DNA from: an uncultured Opitutia bacterium
GTDB taxonomy: Bacteria; Verrucomicrobiota; Verrucomicrobiia; Opitutales; Opitutaceae
Direction: 5' to 3'
DNA: 64,000 nucleotides
Assembly: GCA_903859715.1 (NCBI GenBank)
Contig: CAIONS010000009.1
Location: 1 to 64,000 of the forward strand
Position 1 is the first letter of the stretch, and each line of letters begins with the position of its first letter. Made by a program: the position numbers and the translations under genes. The notes below the pieces were generated by a model that saw only the letters and a program-made list of their open reading frames with translations, ran no database searches and had not been told where the DNA came from. Shown here one piece after another: positions 56,824 through 63,671 of this stretch.

Positions 56824-57633
56824 ATGGCCAGTAAAGAAGGAAACCCAGCCTATGACAGGCTCGCTCCCGTGGGGCGGGTTACGCTCGTGGGTGCCGGGCC
56901 GGGTGCGGCGGATTTGATCACGCTGCGGGGACAACGGGCGCTGGCGGAGGCGGATGTCGTGGTCTATGACGACCTAGCCAATGCCGATTTGCTGGAGTTC
57001 TGTCCGGCGCAGGCGACACGGATCTACGTGGGCAAGCGGGCGGGCCGCCATCATACGCCGCAGGAGGAAATCGGGGCGATTCTGGTGCGGGAGGCTCGGC
57101 AAGACCGGCATGTGGTTCGGCTGAAGGGCGGCGATCCGCTGGTTTTCGGCCGGGCGGGGGAAGAAGCGCAGGTGCTCGCCGAGGCAGGGATTCCTTTTGA
57201 AATTGTGCCAGGTGTGACGGCGGCGTCGGCGGCGGGCGCGGTGGCGGGCATTCCGCTGACGCAGCGCGGGCAGGCGTCGGCGGTGGTGTTTGTGACCGGT
57301 CACGAATGCCAGGGAAAACCGGATGAGACGGCGGTGGACTGGCGGGCGCTGGCCCGGACGCGCGCGACGTTGTGCATTTACATGGGCGTGCGGCGGCTGC
57401 CAATCATTGCGGCGGAGCTGCGCGCGGGCGGGCTGAGCGGTTCCACGCCGGTGGCGGTGGTCACGCAGGCCACGCTGCCGCAGCAGACGGTGCAGGTGGG
57501 CGACCTGGATTCTGCCGCGACCCTCGTGACCGCGCTTTCGGGTCAACCCGCACTGATCATCGTGGGTGAAGTGGTCCGGCTTGCGGAAGTCCTCACTCAG
57601 GCACGCGCGCGGCTGGAAACCCTGCCGGTATGA
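56824..57633 (+). CDS. cobA: uroporphyrinogen-III C-methyltransferase (SUMT)
   Basis: 269 residues. VTLVGAGPGAADLITLRGQRALAEADVVVYDDL at the N-terminus, VVRLKGGDPLVFGRAGEEAQVL, and the region with VVFVTGHECQGK followed by RATLCIYMGVRRL are the hallmarks of SUMT. It methylates uroporphyrinogen III twice with SAM to give precorrin-2, the siroheme precursor. The protein has no CysG dehydrogenase/chelatase fusion. Its stop overlaps the start of the chelatase-like gene (ATGA). The siroheme product is needed by the divergent sulfite reductase. Confidence 0.94.
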   Translation: MASKEGNPAYDRLAPVGRVTLVGAGPGAADLITLRGQRALAEADVVVYDDLANADLLEFCPAQATRIYVGKRAGRHHTPQEEIGAILVREARQDRHVVRLKGGDPLVFGRAGEEAQVLAEAGIPFEIVPGVTAASAAGAVAGIPLTQRGQASAVVFVTGHECQGKPDETAVDWRALARTRATLCIYMGVRRLPIIAAELRAGGLSGSTPVAVVTQATLPQQTVQVGDLDSAATLVTALSGQPALIIVGEVVRLAEVLTQARARLETLPV

Positions 57634-58514
57634 CGGGCAAGGGCGGTGCGGCCCGGCGCCGAAAGAAAATGACGCGACAACCTGAACGCCCGTGCGTGCT
57701 GCTGATGGACAATGGTTCGCTGCGGCCGGCCGCGATCCGGAAATTATGCAGCCTGGCGGCGGCGCTGGGCCGGCGGTTGGGCCGGAAAGTGGAACCGGTA
57801 TCGCTGTTGCACTCGAGTGCGGTGCCGGCGAGCAAGCTAAATGGCCGCAAAGCGGAGATTCTTGAACCCGCGATTCTGAGCCGCGCGAAAGCCGGAGTGC
57901 GGGAGTTCGTGATTGTACCGCTCTTCTTTGGCCGCAGCCGGGCGCTGACGGAGTATATTCCGGAACGACTGGCGGAGTGGAATAAAACCTATCCGGATTT
58001 GCGTGTCCGGCTGGCCGCGCCGCTCGCCGCGGTGGGCGATGATCGTCTGGCGCGGCTGCTCGAAGCGCAGGTGCGGGCCAAACTTACGCCGGCATTCCTG
58101 CGAGGAGAGAAAGTGCAGGTCGCGGTGGTGGATCACGGTAGTCCGGCGAAAGCCGTGACGCAGGTGCGGAACCGGCTGGCCGCCCAGCTCCGGCGCCGGT
58201 TGGGCCGCAGCGTGGCCCGGGTGGCGGCGAGCAGCATGGAACGCAGGCCGGGCGCCGCATACGCCTTCAACGAACCGCTGCTGGAAAACCTACTGGCGAC
58301 ACGCCCGTGGAATTCCGGGCCGGTGATCGTGGCGCAGCTTTTTCTGCTGCCCGGCCGGCATGCGGGCCCGGCTGGCGACATCGCCGCGATCTGCCGGCGG
58401 GCGCGGGAAAAAAATCCGCGATTGCGCACGGTGCGAACCAAGCTGTTGGGCGATCATTCCGGTTTGATCGAGATCCTAGCCGACCGGTATCATGCGGCGG
58501 AGCGCGCCCGCTGA
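57630..58514 (+). CDS. CbiX/SirB-like sirohydrochlorin chelatase
   Basis: 294 residues from the ATG at 57630, overlapping the SUMT stop by 4 bp. Two CbiX-type repeats: the first begins PCVLLMDNGSLRPAAIRKL with EFVIVPLFFGRSRALTEYIPE, the second begins VQVAVVDHGSPAKAVTQVRN with PVIVAQLFLLPGRHAGPAGDI. The second keeps the canonical D-H-G-S; in the first the His is replaced by Asn. CbiX/SirB inserts iron or cobalt into sirohydrochlorin, so the likely role is the last step of siroheme synthesis. A separate precorrin-2 dehydrogenase is not seen. Confidence 0.82.
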   Translation: MTGKGGAARRRKKMTRQPERPCVLLMDNGSLRPAAIRKLCSLAAALGRRLGRKVEPVSLLHSSAVPASKLNGRKAEILEPAILSRAKAGVREFVIVPLFFGRSRALTEYIPERLAEWNKTYPDLRVRLAAPLAAVGDDRLARLLEAQVRAKLTPAFLRGEKVQVAVVDHGSPAKAVTQVRNRLAAQLRRRLGRSVARVAASSMERRPGAAYAFNEPLLENLLATRPWNSGPVIVAQLFLLPGRHAGPAGDIAAICRRAREKNPRLRTVRTKLLGDHSGLIEILADRYHAAERAR

Positions 58515-58524
58515 GGGCCATTCC

Positions 58525-58552
58525 CAGTTTGTCACCCATAGGTGACAAACTG
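58525..58552. repeat. palindromic element, copy 5
   Basis: CAGTTTGTCACC (58525-58536), spacer CATA, GGTGACAAACTG (58541-58552); perfect 12-bp arms, 11 bp after the chelatase stop. Same core as 36833-36904. Confidence 0.88.
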
Positions 58553-58608
58553 ATCGGGGAGGCTTTGTTGGGTTGAGTTGGGTGGAGGAAAGCGGATGAC
58601 TGGAGGCG

Positions 58609-60276
58609 ATGACACCGGAAGAGCTCGCGTTGGAATTTCCGCTGGGTCCCGATTCGCTGCCGCAGCCGGGCGTGCCGCAGGGTCGGCTTGAAAAATTCAC
58701 CTGGTCCACCAGCCGGGTGTTCCCGGGCACCGTGCGCGATATCTGGATTTATGTGCCGGTCCAGTACGACCCGGCCAAGCCGGCATGCGTGTTCGTGGTG
58801 CAGGATGGAGAGGGGCATTGGCAGCCGGAGCGGCGGTGGCGCATCCCGACGATCCTGGATAACCTGATTCACCAGCAGGCGATCCCGCTGATGATCGGAG
58901 TCTTCATCAACCCGGGTGTGATTCCGTCACCGCTCGCCGGCGTGGCCGGACGCAACAACCGCAGCTTTGAATACGACAGCCTGGGCGACCGCTATGCGCG
59001 CTTCCTGACCGAGGAGATCCTGCCCGAGGTGGGCCGCCGCTACCGACTGGCGCAGGACGCCAACAGCCGCGCGATCATGGGCGGAAGCAGCGGAGCGATG
59101 TGCGCGTTCAACGCCGCGTGGGAACGGCCTGACGCATTTTCGCGCGTCCTGAGCATTGTCGGTTCCTACACGCCCATGCGCGGGGCCGATACCTTGGCGC
59201 CGTTGATCCGGATCACGGAGCCGAAGCCGCTGCGCGTGTTTTTGGAAAGCGGCGCCCGGGATTTCAAGATGTTTTGCGGCGACTGGTGGACGGCCAACCT
59301 GGCGATGCTCGCGTCGCTCGAGTATGCCGGCTACGAGGTCAACCACGCGTGGGCGGAGAAGGCGGGCCACGACGATTTTCATGGCTCGATGATTTTTCCG
59401 GATGCCTTGCGCTGGCTCTGGCAGGATTATCCGCGTCCGGTTCAGGCTGGGGTGAACTCCCAGCAGGCGCTCGCGCGCGTGACGGTGCCGGGCGAGGCGT
59501 GGGAGCTGGCGCCGGGCGAATACATGGCTGCGACAGCGCTCACGGCCGGCCCGGCCGGCGAGGTCTACTTTTTCAGCCCCTACGAAAAAATCATCTACCG
59601 GCAGGAGGACATCGGTCCGTCGGTGGTCTTTGCCAGCGGCGTCGAGGGCGCGCAGCAGTTGGGCTGCGGTCCCGATGGCAGGCTGTATGTCTGCCAGCCT
59701 TCGTCGCGGCGGATTCTGGTCTGTGATAAAACCGGTAGCGCGGAAACCTGGCTCGCTGACATCGATGCGCACAGCGTGGCCTTTGCCGCCAACGGCAATG
59801 GCTATGTGACCGACCCGGTCAAACGTTGCATCTGGCTCATCACGCCTACGGGTGAGCGGCGCGTGGTGGCCCAGAATCTTGGCTGTCCGGCGGGCGTGCA
59901 GCTATGGTCGGATCAATCGCAACTAATCGTGACCGACGAACCGGGGCTGGTCGCGCACCTGTTCATGATTTTGCCGGATGGCGGGCTGGCCCACGGCGCC
60001 CCGTACTTTCCCTTGCATCGTCCGGGAGACGAAGTGACCGGCCCGACGAGCGGCGAACTCGCCGTCAGCCGGCACGGCTGGATCGTGTTTGCGACGGAGC
60101 TGGGCCTGAAAATCTTCGACCGCAACGGCCTCCTCGCCGGCATTCTCTATCCGCGACGGGGCAAACGGGTCGACGGCGTCGCGTTGGGTGGCAAGGAACA
60201 GGATCGGCTGTACCTGACGGATGGACGCTGTGTCTATCGCCGCAAAATCAAAAACCCGGAAAGCCTCTGGTGCTAG
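58609..60276 (+). CDS. esterase (alpha/beta hydrolase) fused to an SMP-30/gluconolactonase-like propeller
   Basis: 555 residues. The N-terminal ~280 residues are an esterase D/enterochelin-esterase-type hydrolase: RDIWIYVPVQYDPAKPA, nucleophile in IMGGSSGAMCAF (G-x-S-x-G-like) and catalytic His in KAGHDDFHG. After about residue 300 comes a beta-propeller of SMP-30/LRE type (EGAQQLGCGPDGRLYVCQPSSRRILVCDKTG, AHSVAFAANGNGYVTDPVKRCIWLITPTG). No signal peptide is visible. The combination suggests hydrolysis of a sugar ester or lactone. The gene stands alone on this strand, with the palindromic element 56 bp upstream. Confidence 0.85.
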   Translation: MTPEELALEFPLGPDSLPQPGVPQGRLEKFTWSTSRVFPGTVRDIWIYVPVQYDPAKPACVFVVQDGEGHWQPERRWRIPTILDNLIHQQAIPLMIGVFINPGVIPSPLAGVAGRNNRSFEYDSLGDRYARFLTEEILPEVGRRYRLAQDANSRAIMGGSSGAMCAFNAAWERPDAFSRVLSIVGSYTPMRGADTLAPLIRITEPKPLRVFLESGARDFKMFCGDWWTANLAMLASLEYAGYEVNHAWAEKAGHDDFHGSMIFPDALRWLWQDYPRPVQAGVNSQQALARVTVPGEAWELAPGEYMAATALTAGPAGEVYFFSPYEKIIYRQEDIGPSVVFASGVEGAQQLGCGPDGRLYVCQPSSRRILVCDKTGSAETWLADIDAHSVAFAANGNGYVTDPVKRCIWLITPTGERRVVAQNLGCPAGVQLWSDQSQLIVTDEPGLVAHLFMILPDGGLAHGAPYFPLHRPGDEVTGPTSGELAVSRHGWIVFATELGLKIFDRNGLLAGILYPRRGKRVDGVALGGKEQDRLYLTDGRCVYRRKIKNPESLWC

Positions 60277-60402
60277 CCGCGTGATCGCGGCGGAGATCGG
60301 AGTTCGCAGACTGAAGATCGGTAATACCTGTTCAACGATCCGGCTGCCTGCGTCAGGCCGCGAATTCACGGCGCCCATCCTTCCAAACGAAGTCACGTGC
60401 TG

Positions 60403-60445
60403 CGAACTTCGAACTTCGATTTTCGGTGAGCGGCTCTGCCGCTCA
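60403..60445. repeat. half-site of the GAACTTCGAA family followed by a stop-codon hairpin
   Basis: GCTGCGAACTTCGAACTTCGATTTTCGG (60399-60426) is a relative of the inverted-repeat arms at 47205 and 32284. Directly after it, TGAGCGGC, TCT, GCCGCTCA (60427-60445) forms an 8-bp hairpin overlapping the stop of the convergent dioxygenase gene. The rest of the 60277-60442 gap shows nothing further. Confidence 0.6.
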
Positions 60446-61393
60446 GCAGATCCGCTGCTTGGGCTTCAGATAACCGTCGTCCCACGCGCTCATCTTGAGC
60501 GGGAGTTTGCGCCAGTAATATTTCAGGTCGTCCGACTGCCAGTTGGCGTAGATCTCGTCCCACTTCAGCGTGCAGTGCGGATTGAGCGAGCTGTTGTCCA
60601 CGACCTCGTCGACCGGCTGGTAGCGCACGTCCATCGAGAGGCGGATCTGGTCCTTGAACTGGCAGCGCGCGGCCTTGTGCACGGTGTGGCAGGGAAACGT
60701 CAGCACGTCACCAGCCTCGTATTCGCCTTCCATCCAGTCGGTTTCAGTCGGGCAAAGCGGAACGGCGAAACCACCGGCACCGCGGGCGGGCTGGACCGGG
60801 AGGTAGCCGTGGGTGTGCGAGCCGCGCAGCACCATGAGTCCACCGAGCGATTTCGGGCAGTCACCGACGGGGAACCAGCAGGTCCAAGTCTCGGCACAGC
60901 CTTGGATATAGGGGAAATCCTGGTGCGGGGGCGTCGGCACCATGCAGGTGTGCGGCGTGACCATGCGCGCGATGTGACGCGGATGCACGAGCACCTCGCG
61001 GCCGAACAGCGTGCGATAGATCTCCAGCAGGCGCGGGTGGTGCGGCAGGCGGTGGAAACGCTCGAGCTTCTGCACGTCGTGGTAGGCGTCGGCGGTGACG
61101 CCGACATCGGTGCGATGCATTTCCTCCTCGGTGAGGCGATTGATGGCGTCGTAGTCGATCAGGCCGCCGAGATCGTCCTGCCCGGGCTGGCGCCAGCCGT
61201 GCTTTTCGACGACGGCGAGCATCTCCCGGCGCATCGCGAGCACTTCGTCCTTGGGCAGCCGCTGCTTGAAAAACAGGTAACCATCCTCCTTCGCGCGTGC
61301 CTGGAGGGCGGCGGGATCGGCGAGCAGCGCAGTCGAGTCAACGAACTGGCTCTTGCTGATGGGGCGGACCGGCGCGGTGGCGGTGGGTGGCAT
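60443..61393 (-). CDS. phytanoyl-CoA dioxygenase (PhyH) family protein
   Basis: 316 residues. Fe(II)/2-oxoglutarate oxygenase fold with the facial triad in TPPHQDFPYIQG (H157, D159) and FPCHTVHKAAR (H239), and the 2-oxoglutarate-binding Arg in KDQIRLSMDVRYQP (R251). The N-terminal part carries EDGYLFFKQRLPKDEVLAMRREM, the usual PhyH opening. Members hydroxylate diverse small molecules; the substrate is unknown. Divergent from a second PhyH gene at 61561 with a shared 167-bp region containing a perfect inverted repeat. Confidence 0.9.
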   Translation of the reverse strand: MPPTATAPVRPISKSQFVDSTALLADPAALQARAKEDGYLFFKQRLPKDEVLAMRREMLAVVEKHGWRQPGQDDLGGLIDYDAINRLTEEEMHRTDVGVTADAYHDVQKLERFHRLPHHPRLLEIYRTLFGREVLVHPRHIARMVTPHTCMVPTPPHQDFPYIQGCAETWTCWFPVGDCPKSLGGLMVLRGSHTHGYLPVQPARGAGGFAVPLCPTETDWMEGEYEAGDVLTFPCHTVHKAARCQFKDQIRLSMDVRYQPVDEVVDNSSLNPHCTLKWDEIYANWQSDDLKYYWRKLPLKMSAWDDGYLKPKQRIC

Positions 61394-61515
61394 GGGGGAA
61401 CGGGCGCAGAACTTGGAGGATTGGAGTGGGTTTGTCGATGCGCGGCTGGACTATGGGAGGAGACGGCCGGAACTTCCGGGCAAATCCGGGTTTCTTCAAG
61501 TCGCAGAGTCGACTT

Positions 61516-61538
61516 TGGCACAGAAAATGTTTGTGCCA
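61516..61538. promoter_or_regulatory. candidate operator between divergent PhyH genes
   Basis: TGGCACA (61516-61522), 9-bp spacer, TGTGCCA (61532-61538): perfect 7-bp arms with about 16-bp centre-to-centre spacing, suited to a dimeric regulator. It lies 22 bp before the second PhyH start in the only AT-richer part of the region. No regulator gene is adjacent, so the call rests on symmetry and position. Confidence 0.5.
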
Positions 61539-61560
61539 TGAAACGCTTAAAACTTCACCC

Positions 61561-62328
61561 ATGACCTCCTCGCTCCATCCCACCGACGCCAGCCAGATCC
61601 AGGAATGGGCCGACCAGTTCAACCGCGACGGCTGCCTTTTCCTGAAAAACGTCCTGCCACCCGCGCTCTGCACGGAACTGCGCGCGGATCTCGATCGGAT
61701 GACCGCCGAGGACGGGAACGGTGATTTCGTCAACCGGGCGTTCGAGCGCAGCCGGGCTAACCTGAGTCTCTTCGAGTTCGAGCCGATCGTCTCGCTGGCC
61801 GAGCTGCTGATCGCGAAGAACTGCCACGTGATCCACAACAATTCGTTCCGCACCCGGCGGGGCGGCGGCATTGTCGAATGGCACCAGGATGATGCGCCGC
61901 ACTACCTCGTCACCGACGGCCAGCCGCCCACCAACATCCGGCTGCCGGTGTTGTTCTTTACGGCCAACTATTATCTCACGGATGTCACTGAGATCGCCCA
62001 CGGCGGGACGGAGGTCATCCCCGGATCCCATCTTTTCGGCCGGCCCTGCCCGACGGATCTCACGGGCACGGGAGTGGAATCCAAGGTGCGCTACAACCTG
62101 GGGCCGGCGGGCAGCGTCGTGCTCTTCAACAACCAGGTCTGGCACCGCGGCGGCCCGAACCAGACGGACCGGGTGCGCTATATCACGCAGGTCACGTACG
62201 CGCGGCGGATCATCGGCCACAAATATTATCCGTTCATGAACTACCAGATGCCGGAGCACGTGTACCGCGACGCGCCGCCGCGGCTGAAGCGACTGCTCGG
62301 GTTTCTCGAGCACGGCGCGTACGGGTGA
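61561..62328 (+). CDS. phytanoyl-CoA dioxygenase (PhyH) family protein
   Basis: 255 residues from the ATG at 61561; the open frame reaches 61387 but upstream residues are not PhyH-like. Triad: VEWHQDDAPHY (H108, D110) and NQVWHRGGPN (H195), Arg in TDRVRYITQVTY (R204). The N-terminal NRDGCLFLKNVLPPALCTELRADLDRM is typical. It is a different subfamily from the neighbour at 60443 (low visible identity beyond the motifs). Divergent arrangement around a palindrome suggests joint regulation and a shared pathway of unknown substrate. Confidence 0.9.
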   Translation: MTSSLHPTDASQIQEWADQFNRDGCLFLKNVLPPALCTELRADLDRMTAEDGNGDFVNRAFERSRANLSLFEFEPIVSLAELLIAKNCHVIHNNSFRTRRGGGIVEWHQDDAPHYLVTDGQPPTNIRLPVLFFTANYYLTDVTEIAHGGTEVIPGSHLFGRPCPTDLTGTGVESKVRYNLGPAGSVVLFNNQVWHRGGPNQTDRVRYITQVTYARRIIGHKYYPFMNYQMPEHVYRDAPPRLKRLLGFLEHGAYG

Positions 62329-62345
62329 GACGGAAGGTTGGGCTT

Positions 62346-62372
62346 TAACCGCAAAGGCCGTCAAGAGCGCGA
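62346..62372. repeat. partial intergenic repeat, AACCGCAAAGGCCGTCAAGAGCGCGAAGG
   Basis: Degenerate half of the element seen at 4253-4266 (accgcgaagggcgcgaag) with no matching opposite arm. Nothing else is recognised in 62329-62503. Confidence 0.45.
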
Positions 62373-62503
62373 AGGAAAAGCTGGGGCATGATTTTCTCCC
62401 ATTCAGGCCAAGCGTGCATGGTGGCTTTGGGTGCAATGGTCATGAAGCACGGCCCCAGGTTTTTGGTCTGTGCGGACAGCCTTAAAATCGGCTACTGAGA
62501 GGT

Positions 62504-63100
62504 GTGAGCCGGAAATTCCATTTTATCACGCATCCAAACGTGGTCATCAGTCAGGATGTGCCGGTTCCCCGATGGCCGCTCTCCGAAACCGGACGGTGGA
62601 GAATGCGCGCCCTGTTGAGCCAACCGTGGATCAGCAGTGTCACTTCCATTTATTGCAGTACGGAACAGAAGGCGATCGATGGTGCCGTGATTCTGGCTGA
62701 TCATCTGTCGCTGGAATACACCCGAGTCGAGGCTCTGGGGGAAAATGATCGCACTTCGACCGGATTTCTCCCGCCGGATAAATTTGAGGCAACGGCAGAT
62801 GCGTTTTTCGCCAATCCCGATGCTTCGGTGCTTGGCTGGGAACGCGCCATTGATGCACAGGCTCGAATTGTTCGGGCGGTCACTGACATCGCCAAGGCGG
62901 ACAAAACCGCGGGCTCAGTCGCCATCGTGTCTCACGGGGCGGTTGGCGCGCTGCTCTATTGTCATCTTACCGGGCAGGCTATTTCGCGCCGTTGGGATCA
63001 GCCCGGAAATGGGGGCGGAAATTATTATACGTTCACCCTGCCGTCAGGTGAGGTCCACTCGGGCTGGAAAGCCGGTGATGTCCCGACTCCGCATGCCTGA
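62504..63100 (+). CDS. histidine phosphatase superfamily protein with altered RHG motif
   Basis: 198 residues from a GTG at 62504. The fold is suggested by KFHFITHPNVVISQD at the N-terminus (normally R-H-G; here T-H-P keeps the His, H10), WPLSETGRWRMRAL, ISSVTSIYCSTEQKAIDGAVILADHL and VAIVSHGAVGALLYCHLTG (second catalytic His). With Arg and Gly of the RHG motif replaced, activity could be weak or changed. No signal peptide. It is followed by a GNAT gene whose start overlaps it, so the two are coupled. Confidence 0.8.
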   Translation: MSRKFHFITHPNVVISQDVPVPRWPLSETGRWRMRALLSQPWISSVTSIYCSTEQKAIDGAVILADHLSLEYTRVEALGENDRTSTGFLPPDKFEATADAFFANPDASVLGWERAIDAQARIVRAVTDIAKADKTAGSVAIVSHGAVGALLYCHLTGQAISRRWDQPGNGGGNYYTFTLPSGEVHSGWKAGDVPTPHA

Positions 63101-63671
63101 ACGCGCGGATATTGTGTTTCGGACACTGACTCGGGCGGAGTTTCCCGCCCTGCAACGGTGGCTTAATACACCACATGTGTACGAATGGTGGGGTCGGCAG
63201 GCGGGGCGTGGGGCGCTGGGCGGTGCCGGCCCGGATGCGGCGACTAAGGAGCAGGTCGAGGCGAAGTACGGACCGGAGGTTGATGGGCTCGGCGTGACGC
63301 ATCGCTTCATCATCGACTTCGAAGGCGCGCCTATCGGTTTGATTCAATGGTATCGTCTGCGCGATTTTCCAGACTACGCGCGGGCCGTGGGCGAAGATCC
63401 GGCCGCGAGTGCGGGCTTGGATCTCCTGATCGGGGAGCCCTCGGCTTTGGGTCGCGGTTTGGGTTCTGGAGCGCTGGACAAATTTGTGACTGACGTGGTT
63501 TTCGCCGAGAGCAGAGTGACCCGTGTGGTTGCCGGCCCGGCGGCGAGCAATGCACGGTCCATCCGTGTCTTTGAGAAGGCAGGCTTCCGCCGGATCCGAG
63601 ATGCGATGGTGCCGGGTGAACCGGTGCCCGCGGCGGTGATGGTGCGGCTGAAGAACAAACCCAACCTATGA
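63078..63671 (+). CDS. GNAT N-acetyltransferase, AAC(6')-like (Acetyltransf_8)
   Basis: About 197 residues from the ATG at 63078; the ATG at 63093 is an alternative. FRTLTRAEFPALQRWLNTPHVYEWWG, GAPIGLIQWYRLRDFPDY, and the acetyl-CoA loop SALGRGLGSGALDKFV with SNARSIRVFEKAGFRRI are the layout of AAC(6')-Ib-like/RimJ-type acetyltransferases. The WLNxPHVxEWWG and LDxLIG...LGRGLG pieces are strongly AAC(6')-like. It may acetylate an amino group in a metabolite rather than confer resistance. Overlaps the phosphatase gene by 8-23 bp. Confidence 0.85.
   Translation: MSRLRMPERADIVFRTLTRAEFPALQRWLNTPHVYEWWGRQAGRGALGGAGPDAATKEQVEAKYGPEVDGLGVTHRFIIDFEGAPIGLIQWYRLRDFPDYARAVGEDPAASAGLDLLIGEPSALGRGLGSGALDKFVTDVVFAESRVTRVVAGPAASNARSIRVFEKAGFRRIRDAMVPGEPVPAAVMVRLKNKPNL

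Noticed and set aside
63078-63671. Acquired aminoglycoside resistance gene
   Set aside because: AAC(6')-like motifs are clear, but base composition matches the chromosome, there is no mobile element nearby, and chromosomal GNATs of this type often have other substrates.
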